Shown here: piece after piece, positions 35,708-45,745 of the stretch | Layout: every line of letters begins with the position of its first letter | Position numbering within the stretch: position 1 is the first letter of the stretch | Assembly (NCBI RefSeq): GCF_000006565.2 | Contig: NC_031476.1 | Coordinates: forward strand, 5,269,900-5,333,899 | Reading direction: 5' to 3' | DNA: 64,000 nt | DNA from: Toxoplasma gondii ME49 | Taxonomy: Eukaryota > Apicomplexa > Conoidasida > Eucoccidiorida > Sarcocystidae | Made by a program: the position numbers and the translations under genes | Notes under the pieces: model-generated | What the model saw: only the letters and a program-made list of their open reading frames with translations | What the model was told of the DNA's origin: nothing | Databases searched by the model: none

Positions 35708-37984
35708 TTACCCTAGAGAAAGCCGCTGCCTATTACTTGAAGAAGACGCACCTTGTCCAAAAGACCTAGATTGTCTTCTGTCAGAAGTGAAATAATCTCG
35801 GCCGGGCGTGGCAAGGGCCGCAAAGTGGTCTACGCTTCTAGATGCTGTCGGCGCATGCGGCATTGGCACCGACTCACGAGCGGGTAACTCACACACAGGA
35901 CTTGGCTGAAGTGGACAGCAGATAGAGGCTAAAGGATGATAGAGTGCCTGGGGCGAAGGCTGGCACACCCTTGCAAACGTGACTTTCGTGCCAGTGCGGG
36001 TGCTAGGAAAAGGTCCTGACGACCGCAGAAGCGAACGATGCTCCTCGGTGGTCGTCCGGTGGGAGTCTCGCCGCGGCGGTCTCGCTGGGCTATCTAGAAG
36101 AGTCCCTGGCAAAATTCTGCTTGGAGCCGCGGTAAAGGGTGCCTCTAGCAGGGGGTTCTGATCTCCTTCCGCAGGACACGGGTTGCCTTCTTGCGAATGA
36201 TAGGAAAAGGGCTGGAGGTGGCCTTCCTGCCGGTCATTTCTTCCTGGATTCAATTCTAACTTAAAACTCGGTGATATGTGCGTATGCCGTCCAGTGCGTT
36301 GGGTAATTGTAGGTGGCACGGAGACGGCTGTCCGAGCGCCTGTTGGCGCGTAATTCGTAGACTGTATGCAGCACCATGGACCAGGAGAACATTCGTCGCC
36401 AGATGTTTCACGTGTAGGGTGTACCAAAGGATCCTTCATAGAAACGGCACCTTTCGCACTCGACTCATCTCTCGGCAGCGGAGCACAGGGAGACTCACAC
36501 GTACGAGGGTTCAAATAATGGGGATATTCTTTATAAGGCTGGTGGGACATCCTCCAAAGAGGTGCTGAACACGGCGAAGAGAGACACCGACAGGCAAACG
36601 TGTTGTGAGAAGCAGTCTGATGCGTGTTTCTGCAACGCGAACTCGGTGTTTCGCTCTTGGCTTTTGCAGAGGTGGAACGACAGAGGGCGCCATCAGCCTC
36701 TTCCGACACAAAGCGTCCCGTCAGAAATTTGAGGCTGCTGAACTGTGTGTCCCCACTGTCACCATTAGATGGTATTTGAGCTGTTAGAACAGATTTCTGC
36801 GCACTTAGACTTTTCGGTCGGCTACGCGGATCTTCCACGAGACACGCTGACAGAAGTTCATCCCTGAGTTGTTCTCTGGTCGCGACCCGCGAACCTGGAT
36901 GCGAAATTTTGTCCCCTGACTCGAAGGGCTTCGCGTCTCTGGGATACGACGCAGACCCTACTAGCGGCATGACTGATGCCCGAGAGGAGCAATCACCGTT
37001 GTCCTCCACAGCCTCAGCGGATCCGTGTTGCAGGCCACTCTGCGCGCGCAGCAGAAGTGTCGGAGCAGGCTTAACAGTTACCGGCCACGGTGGTAACCGG
37101 AACTTCTGACGTATATAGAGGTCGTTGTAGATCTGAGTTAGCTTCTGCCGACTTTTCTCCTCCAGAATGTTTATTCTGCACTCAAGTCTTTCCGCAAGCT
37201 TAGAAGATGAATCAATACAGTCAAGGAGTTGTATATAGGTTCTGCGAGCGCTGTCGCGCCTACATTCCTTCAGATTGTCTGGAGGAGAGTGACTCGAGGC
37301 AGACGCCTCTGTAGAACATCGGTTTGCGTACTCCCGGGCCTGCTGGAGTCCCGTCCAGAGGCGCTGTGTTTCGACTCTCAGTGTTCGCAAGCCTTTGAAG
37401 ACGCCTTCTAGCTGACCAGGCACGGGTGCGTTTTGGTCTTCTGCAGGTTCATCCTCAACACCCGACCGAGTGGGTTTTTGACGAGACCCAGTCTTTTTTC
37501 GAGGTCGACTTCTTGAAACCCTTTGGACACTTGTGCTACTGGGTGAGGATATGCTGAGTGAATCGCAGAGAGGCTTCGAATCTACTGCAGGAATAGGGGG
37601 GACTGTTGAGGACGTGGCTGGGTATTTCACGCTTGGCGAATCATCGGCAACTCTGTTGTAGAAAAACCGGCGGGGCAACCGGCTTCCAGTGAAGCCCTGC
37701 AGATCTTCACTTTTACTCCTTGCACTGCGTTGCTGCTGCGACAGTCCCGCCGTCGATATTCGTCTGTCCACAGCTTCTAATGTTGACTTGAGGCACTGAA
37801 TACTTTTGTAGCTTTCCCTATCGATCTTGTCCAAAATGCCTCTCAGTCGGTCTGTTTTATTCTGTTGGTCCAAATCCCAGTCAGCCAGTTCCTCATCCAT
37901 GGCTACAGAATAATCATCTCGAGTCACCATTGCTCCATCGATGTTACATGACCTCAGGTGTTTTTCGTTACGCAGGTCTATCAT
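35708..37984 (-). CDS. Hypothetical protein, 758 aa, low complexity
   Basis: A single long open frame with no recognisable domain. The first in-frame ATG is at 37984; the frame opens about ten codons upstream at a GTG. The first ~100 residues are charged and helical (EELADWDLDQQNKTDRLRGIL), and residues about 200-320 contain further helical segments of coiled-coil type (KLAERLECRINILEEKSRQKL). The rest is rich in Ser, Pro, Arg and Cys and probably disordered, ending in a Ser/Arg tail (FGQGASSSSNRQRLSLG). No signal peptide or membrane segment is seen. Such disordered proteins are common in coccidian genomes, and no function can be assigned. An unseen 5' exon is possible. It points away from GRA1, with which it shares the minus strand. 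Confidence 0.6.
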   Translation of the reverse strand: MIDLRNEKHLRSCNIDGAMVTRDDYSVAMDEELADWDLDQQNKTDRLRGILDKIDRESYKSIQCLKSTLEAVDRRISTAGLSQQQRSARSKSEDLQGFTGSRLPRRFFYNRVADDSPSVKYPATSSTVPPIPAVDSKPLCDSLSISSPSSTSVQRVSRSRPRKKTGSRQKPTRSGVEDEPAEDQNAPVPGQLEGVFKGLRTLRVETQRLWTGLQQAREYANRCSTEASASSHSPPDNLKECRRDSARRTYIQLLDCIDSSSKLAERLECRINILEEKSRQKLTQIYNDLYIRQKFRLPPWPVTVKPAPTLLLRAQSGLQHGSAEAVEDNGDCSSRASVMPLVGSASYPRDAKPFESGDKISHPGSRVATREQLRDELLSACLVEDPRSRPKSLSAQKSVLTAQIPSNGDSGDTQFSSLKFLTGRFVSEEADGALCRSTSAKAKSETPSSRCRNTHQTASHNTFACRCLSSPCSAPLWRMSHQPYKEYPHYLNPRTCESPCAPLPRDESSAKGAVSMKDPLVHPTRETSGDECSPGPWCCIQSTNYAPTGARTAVSVPPTITQRTGRHTHISPSFKLELNPGRNDRQEGHLQPFSYHSQEGNPCPAEGDQNPLLEAPFTAAPSRILPGTLLDSPARPPRRDSHRTTTEEHRSLLRSSGPFPSTRTGTKVTFARVCQPSPQALYHPLASICCPLQPSPVCELPARESVPMPHAPTASRSVDHFAALATPGRDYFTSDRRQSRSFGQGASSSSNRQRLSLG

Positions 37985-40253
37985 CTCGCACTCGTAAAGG
38001 GTATGGCCATCCACAAAGCGGCCGATTAACCAGGATCAAGCTTGTCAATCTGGGTTTCACCCGACTTCACAAAGAAACTCAATAGCAGCCCCCGCTTGTT
38101 TTCGCGTGTACGCGGCATCGCTTTATGCGTTAAATATTCGCAGCAACGTATAAGGTATGTTTCTTCAAACATCAGTATTCGAGCGAAACTCTTTTTTCAG
38201 AACGGTAGTTCCCTACGTACTTCCAATGTTTCATAGTCAGCACGCACTTTGATTCTCGTGCAGAAGCAGACATTTGCATGGGAATTATATTCGTCGCACT
38301 GATACCAGTCGGCATGGGCAGCGGGGTCAGATTCATGTAACAGAACAGAGACAGGTGAACACCATACTGTTTCTTCAGTACCACGTAAATGCACCACCCT
38401 CCAGTGCACACGGTCCCCCTTGCGCTCGACTGACGAATAATCCTTTTTTCCGTAGGGATCAAATTCCAGAACCGGTCCTGGTAGCCGTTCCTATCATGTG
38501 TCAGCGACCCCCCTCACGGCCTCCCCAGCAGCGGTGTCCAATCAACAGGATTGTATCCAGTAGACTGTTTATAGTATTGCACAGATTCATGTTCCCCTTG
38601 CCACTTCTCGTTACGCATGTTAAAAGACGGTAGCCTTTTCATGGGGCTGAAAGTTCCCACATGCACTTCGTTAGCGGGCTTCGCACACACCAGGATAAAG
38701 GGAAGAATCAAGCAGCTACCTGTGATTCTGTAACTAGACGCTGTCACCCGGCGGCCGTTCTCTGCTAACACCGAATAGCCTCTCCTTAACAGCACTTGCC
38801 ACGTCAGACTACGAAGCCAATTTCCGAATAGGTCTACGCATTTAGTTGCCATTCTCAAATGCTAATGCATTAAACTAAAGACCTCTCACCGAAAAAACGT
38901 CTCTTAACAGATCCGATGTACGCTTTCAACCACTTGCAAGGTGTGCTTGAAGAGTTCCTACCTACCGTCTCTTACACAGATCCAATGTACGCCATCAACC
39001 CCTGGCAAGGTGAGCGCAGGGAAAGGGGACGGCACATTGCACCTGTTTCTTGCAAAAACACCGAATCGTTCTCAGACACGATGCTGTTACCTTTTATCGT
39101 TAAATAGAACTAGGAAAACCCACGGCCAGCCGAAATGGTAGATGACAGTGCTCTCACCATGTATGCGAACGGATCGATGTTCTCGTATGAGACGTAGCTG
39201 GAATGTGTTCCTCACTCATCCTAGCGCTCCGCATGCACGACTTCCTGCTTCTGCGTGCGGCGCTGTGTTGCGAGCTTCCGCTAGAACAACAGACTCTTTA
39301 TTCGAAAGTTAATAGATCTACACAAGTTACATGGTATAGATTGGGAACAATCTGTCTCTACACGTTTTTAGCCACACTTACGTATTACACCTGATGAACT
39401 ATCCTTCCTAACAATCTAATTCGACAAAAGAGTGAGCTGCTTTGGTGCTGTTGACACAATCCGACAAGTAGAAATCTAAACCTTTTCGAAAACAGAAACG
39501 GTACTTCAACTACCGTACGCCTAAAAGTTGCTCTCTTAATGCAAAATTCTACAAATCTCGTCCGTTTCTCCGAGCTCATACAGTAGCAGAGATGAGAGTC
39601 TACAGAAAAACAGCAGGGTCCTGATCGCCAAATTGTGCAATGCTTCCCCTCCTCCACGGTGCGCGATTCGAGCTCGCAAATACAATACTAAGTTCGTTGC
39701 AACTGTTGACTGTTGTAGAGTGGCGACGGCAGCCTCGACTACGGCTTCCATTGGCAACTCGTCAGCGTGCAAAATTATTCTTGCCTCCTCTCTTCTTTCC
39801 TAGTTTCTTGACCATCTACATCTGCTGCCAGCTAGCAAAACGCAAAACGCGACGCACGGAATTGAACTGAGCAACAACCACCGGGAACTACATTATACTC
39901 GGTTGAGAAAATGGAGCTGCACGCCAGCCCTCAACCCAATGTAATTCACGCCCTGCTGGGTTGCGGCCACTGCTCCCCATTCTATCGGCCGTGCACACGT
40001 TCACTTTTGCCGTCACTGAGAAAGGACTGGAGAACTGCTCCCATAAGACCATGTCACGCGTCTTTCACTAATTAACCTGCGATTCGTCACCGGGTACCAA
40101 CCATCAACTTTCCACAGCTGACACACGCAGTCGATTGAAACCAAATGAAGATATCCGAGCAACCAAATGAAGATATCCGAGCAATTTCCCCCCAAACATA
40201 TGCGACAGCAGGTGAAGTAACATGGGGTACGATCACAACAAAGCTACCTCCAA
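37985..40253. other. Intergenic region between the orphan gene and GRA1
   Basis: About 2.3 kb, containing the GRA1 3' end and the promoter side of the orphan gene. A direct repeat of about 20 bp (ccaaatgaagatatccgagcaa type) occurs twice in tandem at about 40140-40182. No supported coding exon. Confidence 0.45.
40140..40182. repeat. Short tandem direct repeat downstream of GRA1
   Basis: Two adjacent copies of a unit reading caaatgaagatatccgagca, about 70 bp past the GRA1 stop codon. The copies are essentially identical, suggesting a recent duplication in the 3' flank or 3' untranslated region. Confidence 0.75.
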
Positions 40254-40961
40254 TTACTCTCTCTCTCCTGTTAAGAACCCTATGTCATCCTTAAGCTGTT
40301 GTTTGTCCTTTTCAAGCTGCTGCACATCGTCGATCACGTTCATCTCGTCTTGAACAACAGACGCCACCGCGCTCACTGCATCTTCCAGTTGCAGGGTTTG
40401 CTCCGAATTAAGCCCTTCTGCTTGAGCCACGTCTTCGATCGCTTCCTCTACTGTTTCGCCTTTGTTCAACGCACGAAAGAAAATCTCCTCGTCCCTCTGC
40501 ATGCTTTTCATAGTATCAATCACCTCCTCCATGTTAACATTGCCGACTTCGCTGTACGATCCATCTGAAGTTTTAATGCTGAACGCAACGAAAGCATAAC
40601 AAACACGCGTCGAAGAACGTGCTTCACTCCACTCCAGACGACGCATAGAATATAACGCAAAGCTTTCCGCGTCGCAATCACTTGACCGGCTGTCTTACAC
40701 GTAGTCAACTTACGCGATCTTGAGCAAGTCCGGGTTGCCTGTGGGTCTCTCCACACGATACGTGTTCCCCATCATCTCCAGCTCTACAGATTCTCCGATT
40801 CCTAATCCCTGCCCTGTCCCTCCACTCAGCAAACCAAGGAGAGACGCCCGATCTGAGACGGCGCTCGACTGGTTGTCGCCGCCTTCGGCAGCGTAAGCGC
40901 CGGCAGACAGGCACACGAACACCGATGCAGCAGCTCCGACAATAGCGCTCACACGCACCAT
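40254..40961 (-). CDS. GRA1: Dense granule protein GRA1, 2 exons
   Basis: Recognised directly as GRA1 (p24). Exons are 40714-40961 and 40254-40578, separated by a 135-bp GT-AG intron, giving 190 aa, the expected length. A signal peptide is evident (SAIVGAAASVFVCLSAGAYA). The mature protein is small, acidic and helical, ending in LTGERE. GRA1 is an abundant secreted calcium-binding protein released from dense granules into the parasitophorous vacuole, where it associates with the intravacuolar network. Several positions (for example a Leu near residue 42 and an Asn late in the protein) differ from the T. gondii protein as I recall it, which bears on species identity. The gene is head to head with MAG1. 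Confidence 0.97.
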
Positions 40962-42369
40962 CTTGCTTGATTTCTTCAAAGAACAACAGCAAGTGAAAAA
41001 TGAATAGCCTTTGATTTGGCCAGCCACCAAACAACACAAGCAAACCGAGTTGCGTCTATACAGACGTGTCGAAACAAGCTGACACTCACTGTACAACTTA
41101 ACTGATAAAAGGTGGGAGAAGACAGCACCCAAAAACGCAAGCTCGCTCGGCAGTTTCAACCGATAAAATTGCAAAGTAATGTTATGGCTTTACCGATTGC
41201 CCAATGCGAAGTGGGGTGGTCACAACCGTCGAGTCGAGACGCAGCGGTGGACCGGGAATTGGTCCGCAATGAGACGAGGGCAAACAACCTGTGCCCGCTT
41301 ACGGCGTCTCAAACCATGTTTTCGTTCAGCGTGATCGTATGGTCAACAAACAGCATATTCCTCCCGCCGCGACCCCAGCGATTGGTATTCGTGACGAGTA
41401 CCACGCTATGAGAGGGGTGCCTCGCGCAGCTGAGACGCCAGGTGACCGGTGGTCGCCCACGACTCCGCGCGCTTCAGTGGGGAACGACGCTCATCAGCAA
41501 TCCCGCTTGTCGCATACGCCGTGAATCCGCGTGTCGCATACGATCACCAGTACTAGCAGCCTCGAGGTTTTCGGTGGAGTTGCAGTTGCGTATGCCAGTG
41601 CGTCACAGCGCTGAACTACTGGCAGGTAGACACATCTGGCAAGCTACTGCTGTGTCTGAAGCGTGCCGATGTGTGCGCGTACGCTTACAGAGAGCCTGCA
41701 AGACACTGGTTGGAAGACAAAATTTTTCTTCTCAAGAGTTGAGCTTTAGTTTGGTCACTCGCCGTTGGTTGTTCTGTGTGCTAGACGTACTCTAACGCAA
41801 ACCAGTCGAGGAACACACGAACGAGAGAGACGGCAATATCTCCCGTCGCGCTATCACACCGGGTAAGGTCACGAGCTTCCGACTGGCACTGTGTATATCT
41901 TAATGGGGGGGTGACGCACGATTGGATCACCCAAATTCCGAGCGGTTTGAGGAAGGGAAACGAGCGCGGTTAACAGCTCGTCGTTGGAGGACCTGTAGTG
42001 GTCGGGACTAAAGACGTATTAATGCAGTCGGACGCCACTGACCATCCATGGGGTTTAGAGGCATGCTGATTTGCGGAGGAGGGGGGGAGGGTAAGCATCT
42101 TACCCGAAGATGATGGCACTCGGTCACTGAGAGACGATAGAGTGAACTGCGGGGAAGGAGGTCGACTAGTGCGACCAGGGAAAGCACCTGGTAGGAAGAG
42201 CGTCGGGGGTGGCGGTAACAGGGGAGGCAACAGAAAGGCACAGCAGCGCTACTTGGTGGGTGACGGCTATCACAGCGAAGGCGGCGCAGTGTTACACTAC
42301 CGTAGTGCGTGTGGCACTCGTATTCACTGAAGTGATCGCTATTTTGTTTGCGTTACTGTGCACAGCAAC
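40962..42369. promoter_or_regulatory. Shared upstream region of GRA1 and MAG1
   Basis: The 1.4 kb between the two divergent start codons has no coding exon. It contains at least five WGAGACG heptamers, at 41270-41276 (plus), 41305-41311 (minus), 41431-41437 (plus), 41826-41832 (plus) and 42130-42136 (plus), and a one-mismatch CGAGACG at 41235-41241. This element, in either orientation, is known to be needed for expression of GRA and other Toxoplasma genes. The first three lie about 310-475 bp from the GRA1 ATG; the last is about 235 bp from the MAG1 ATG. Confidence 0.75.
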
Positions 42370-43838
42370 ATGGATTGCGGACAGTGCAGAAGGCAACTGC
42401 ACGCAGCAGGTGTTCTAGGCTTGTTTGTCACCCTTGCCACAGCAACCGTAGGATTGAGCCAAAGGTGAGTCAAGCGTCGTAGAGTTTTGCTACGTGTAGG
42501 CACGGGAAGTTGCAGTCACCCTTCTTGTTGGTAAGTGTTTTGCAAGGCGTTGTGTTGGCACAACTGGCGTGCAGGGTGCCAGAGCTACCAGAAGTGGAGT
42601 CCTTTGATGAAGTAGGCACGGGAGCTCGACGGTCCGGGTCCATTGCGACCCTTCTTCCACAAGACGCTGTTTTATATGAGAACTCAGAGGACGTTGCCGT
42701 TCCGAGTGATTCAGCATCGACCCCGTCATACTTTCATGTGGAATCTCCAAGTGCTAGTGTGGAAGCCGCGACTGGCGCTGTGGGAGAGGTGGTGCCGGAC
42801 TGTGAAGAACAACAGGAACAGGGTGACACGACGTTATCCGATCACGATTTCCATTCAGGTGGAACTGAACAGGAGGGTTTGCCGGAAACAGAGGTGGCGC
42901 ATCAGCATGAGACAGAAGAACAGTACGGGACTGAAGGGATGCCCCCCCCTGTTCTGCCACCTGCACCGGTAGTCCATCCGCGTTTTATTGCAGTACCAGG
43001 GCCGTCGGTGCCTGTTCCATTTTTCAGTTTGCCAGACATCCACCCGGATCAGGTTGTGTATATTCTAAGGGTTCAGGGATCTGGGGACTTCGACATCAGT
43101 TTCGAAGTTGGCCGAGCTGTGAAGCAGTTGGAAGCCATCAAGAAAGCATACAGAGAAGCCACCGGGAAGCTAGAAGCAGACGAGCTTGAGTCAGAAAGGG
43201 GACCTGCTGTTTCACCTCGACGAAGGCTGGTTGACCTGATCAAAGATAACCAGCGACGACTCAGGGCGGCGCTTCAGAAGATAAAGATACAGAAAAAGTT
43301 GGAGGAGATTGATGACTTACTTCAGCTGACACGCGCACTGAAGGCCATGGATGCCCGTCTGAGAGCCTGCCAGGATATGGCACCGATTGAGGAGGCGCTG
43401 TGTCACAAGACGAAGGCGTTTGGAGAAATGGTGTCCCAGAAAGCCAAGGAAATTCGGGAGAAAGCGGCGTCCTTGTCTTCATTGTTAGGTGTCGATGCTG
43501 TCGAAAAACAATTGCGGCGCGTCGAACCGGAACATGAAGATAACACCAGAGTTGAAGCCAGGGTAGAGGAATTGCAGAAGGCGCTGGAGAAGGCCGCGTC
43601 TGAGGCAAAGCAGCTCGTGGGGACCGCAGCAGGCGAAATAGAGGAAGGAGTAAAAGCGGATACTCAGGCGGTGCAAGATAGCTCGAAAGACGTGTTGACG
43701 AAGAGTCAGCTTGCGCTCGTGGAAGCCTTTAAAGCGATCCAGAGGGCTCTTCTTGAGGCGAAGACAAAGGAACTAGTAGAGCCTACGTCTAAAGAAGCGG
43801 AGGAAGCTCGTCAGATCTTAGCGGAACAGGCAGCTTGA
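42370..43838 (+). CDS. MAG1: Matrix antigen MAG1, 2 exons
   Basis: Recognised directly as MAG1, a protein of the tissue-cyst wall and matrix, also secreted into the tachyzoite vacuole. Exons are 42370-42464 and 42575-43838 with GT-AG junctions in phase, giving 452 aa, the expected length. The first exon encodes a hydrophobic signal sequence (GVLGLFVTLATATVGLS). Residues about 30-130 are acidic and Glu/Ser-rich. A proline-rich stretch (PPPVLPPAPVVHPRF) follows. The C-terminal half is charged and helical, consistent with coiled coils (for example EARVEELQKALEKAASEAKQL). It has no enzymatic domain. MAG1 is a strong cyst antigen and suppresses host inflammasome signalling; that is established for the T. 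gondii protein, not shown here. Confidence 0.97.
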
Positions 43839-45745
43839 TTTCCCAAGGATGCAGTTAAAGATGGGGATGCATGATAGGTAGCGCGCCCATTATCCCAATC
43901 CTTTAGCCGTCTACCGTGACGTGGATCATTATAGGGGAAACAAGCATTAGCAGAATGATCGTGTATCGCGGAACACACGCATATCCGCACCAGTTTTTCT
44001 AACGTATGGTGAATGGGTTCAAGTCTGGGTTCAAGGCGCAGTGTCTATGCAACAGCGCCGGTTTCTGCCCTTCGTTTTTGCACATGTGCACAGGTATGTA
44101 CAGTGTTTATGTATATGGGGCAGTGTGCGCTTCGTCAATGATGTACAGAACGTGTGTAATGCTCGTCTTGGCAGGGCCAGCAAGCCCGCATAGCATTCGT
44201 GGATCACGTGAAGCCCGACACGGCGCCGCCCGATTACAGCCGCAAATGCTGTAAACCGGAAACAATGACCCTGCAAGTCAGCCTTCATAGACAACAGACT
44301 TGGCGACGTCATAACTACAGCAGGGTAACGGGTACTGGAAGACTCGGTACGAAGCGGTTTCCATGACAGAGCGACCGTACCAACGCCAACTCCCCTCCCC
44401 TCGTAGTCTTGTCGAGCGTGGCTGATTCGGTGTGGGCGAGTGCGACCAGACAAAGCACCCCAGACGAATAACTCGGCGAAGCGACGGTGACAGGCTCTCC
44501 CGTTCAATAATGCCGAGCAGCGTGCTACCACAAACTAAGCAGGTATTTTTTGGCTTCAGACGACCCTTCCTAGTGAACAGCGCTCTTGCATTGTTGTTTT
44601 ATTGTAGAGATGCTGCACGTGGAGCGACTGAGCGGGTACACGTTCATCATGTGTTCAGGCGTGGCAGAGGGAAGGCGAAGAAGGTATATGTTCGAGCATT
44701 GATCACCAGTACAACAAACAGAATGCAAATGTGAACAATTACTGGACACAGCGACCGAAATTGTTCAGTGACGCTAGAATGTGGATCAGCAAACGTGGAC
44801 AAGTGCTCGGAAGGGGTCCCGTGCCTCTGAGCAGGGGTAGTTCCACTTATGACAATCCGCCTCACGGGGAATGTATTCACAAGAAGGCGGTTCGCATCCC
44901 GGAAGTGCAGTTTACTGCCGGAATACAAAACATTTATTTAACAGCTAACGAATGTTTTGATGACGGTTACGAATATGCTTACAGCTGATGCAGACGGTTT
45001 TTCATCAAGGCAAGGAACACCACGCATGCTGGCTTTTATGAAGAAAACGTCACAAATGTATAGATGCTGACATGTTCACTTGGCCACCCGTTTCTCGCCA
45101 ACCGACAAGGGCGTTGTCACGTGGATTGCCTGAATGGGTCACCTAAAACGTAAGTGGAAGCAGCGCATTTTGCGCTACCTGCGACACGGCTTGAACGTGA
45201 GAGTAAAATCTACCGTCCTCAGAACAAGGAACGAGTGACCTCGGCACTTCTTGTGTGCCCTTCATTTGCGCTGTACTCTCCCATGACGCCCCAGTTTATA
45301 CGAACACAATAGAAGTAGCGTCGCCTTTTCATTTTCTCCGCCTCACTTTTTCCTCAGTGAGACTTCCCAATCGCGGATACAGACGCTCTGTCCTTGTGAT
45401 TTCAGACACACTTAACAGCTCCTGACTAACAAAACTCCAAGCTCCCTTTGATTACGGCAGCGACAAAAAATGGTGTCGTATTCCGTGATCCCCATCTACT
45501 CACGGACTGAAACGCAAACTTGCAGACCGCTTCACACGATATCACGGCAGCGGGGTGCCTTTGCTGAGTGTGTCGATGCTTTTGTCCTTTCCAGAGAGAG
45601 CATCGGGAAGATTTCCAGCATGTGGTTGCACGCAGCTAGACAGAAGCTTGGATTGAGGTGGATACTCTTTAAGTGCACACATTCTCTTTCCTTCAGTCCC
45701 TCGTCTCTCCGTTGGCTTTTCAGTGAAGAGTGTCCGTGCACAAAA
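43839..45745. other. Intergenic region downstream of MAG1
   Basis: About 1.9 kb containing the MAG1 3' end. Short open frames such as 44432-44734 and 44731-44988 (plus) have no recognisable features. No gene supported. Confidence 0.4.

Noticed and set aside
38172..38858. Minus-strand open frames upstream of the orphan gene
   Set aside because: Short, no start context or splice support, and no family resemblance.
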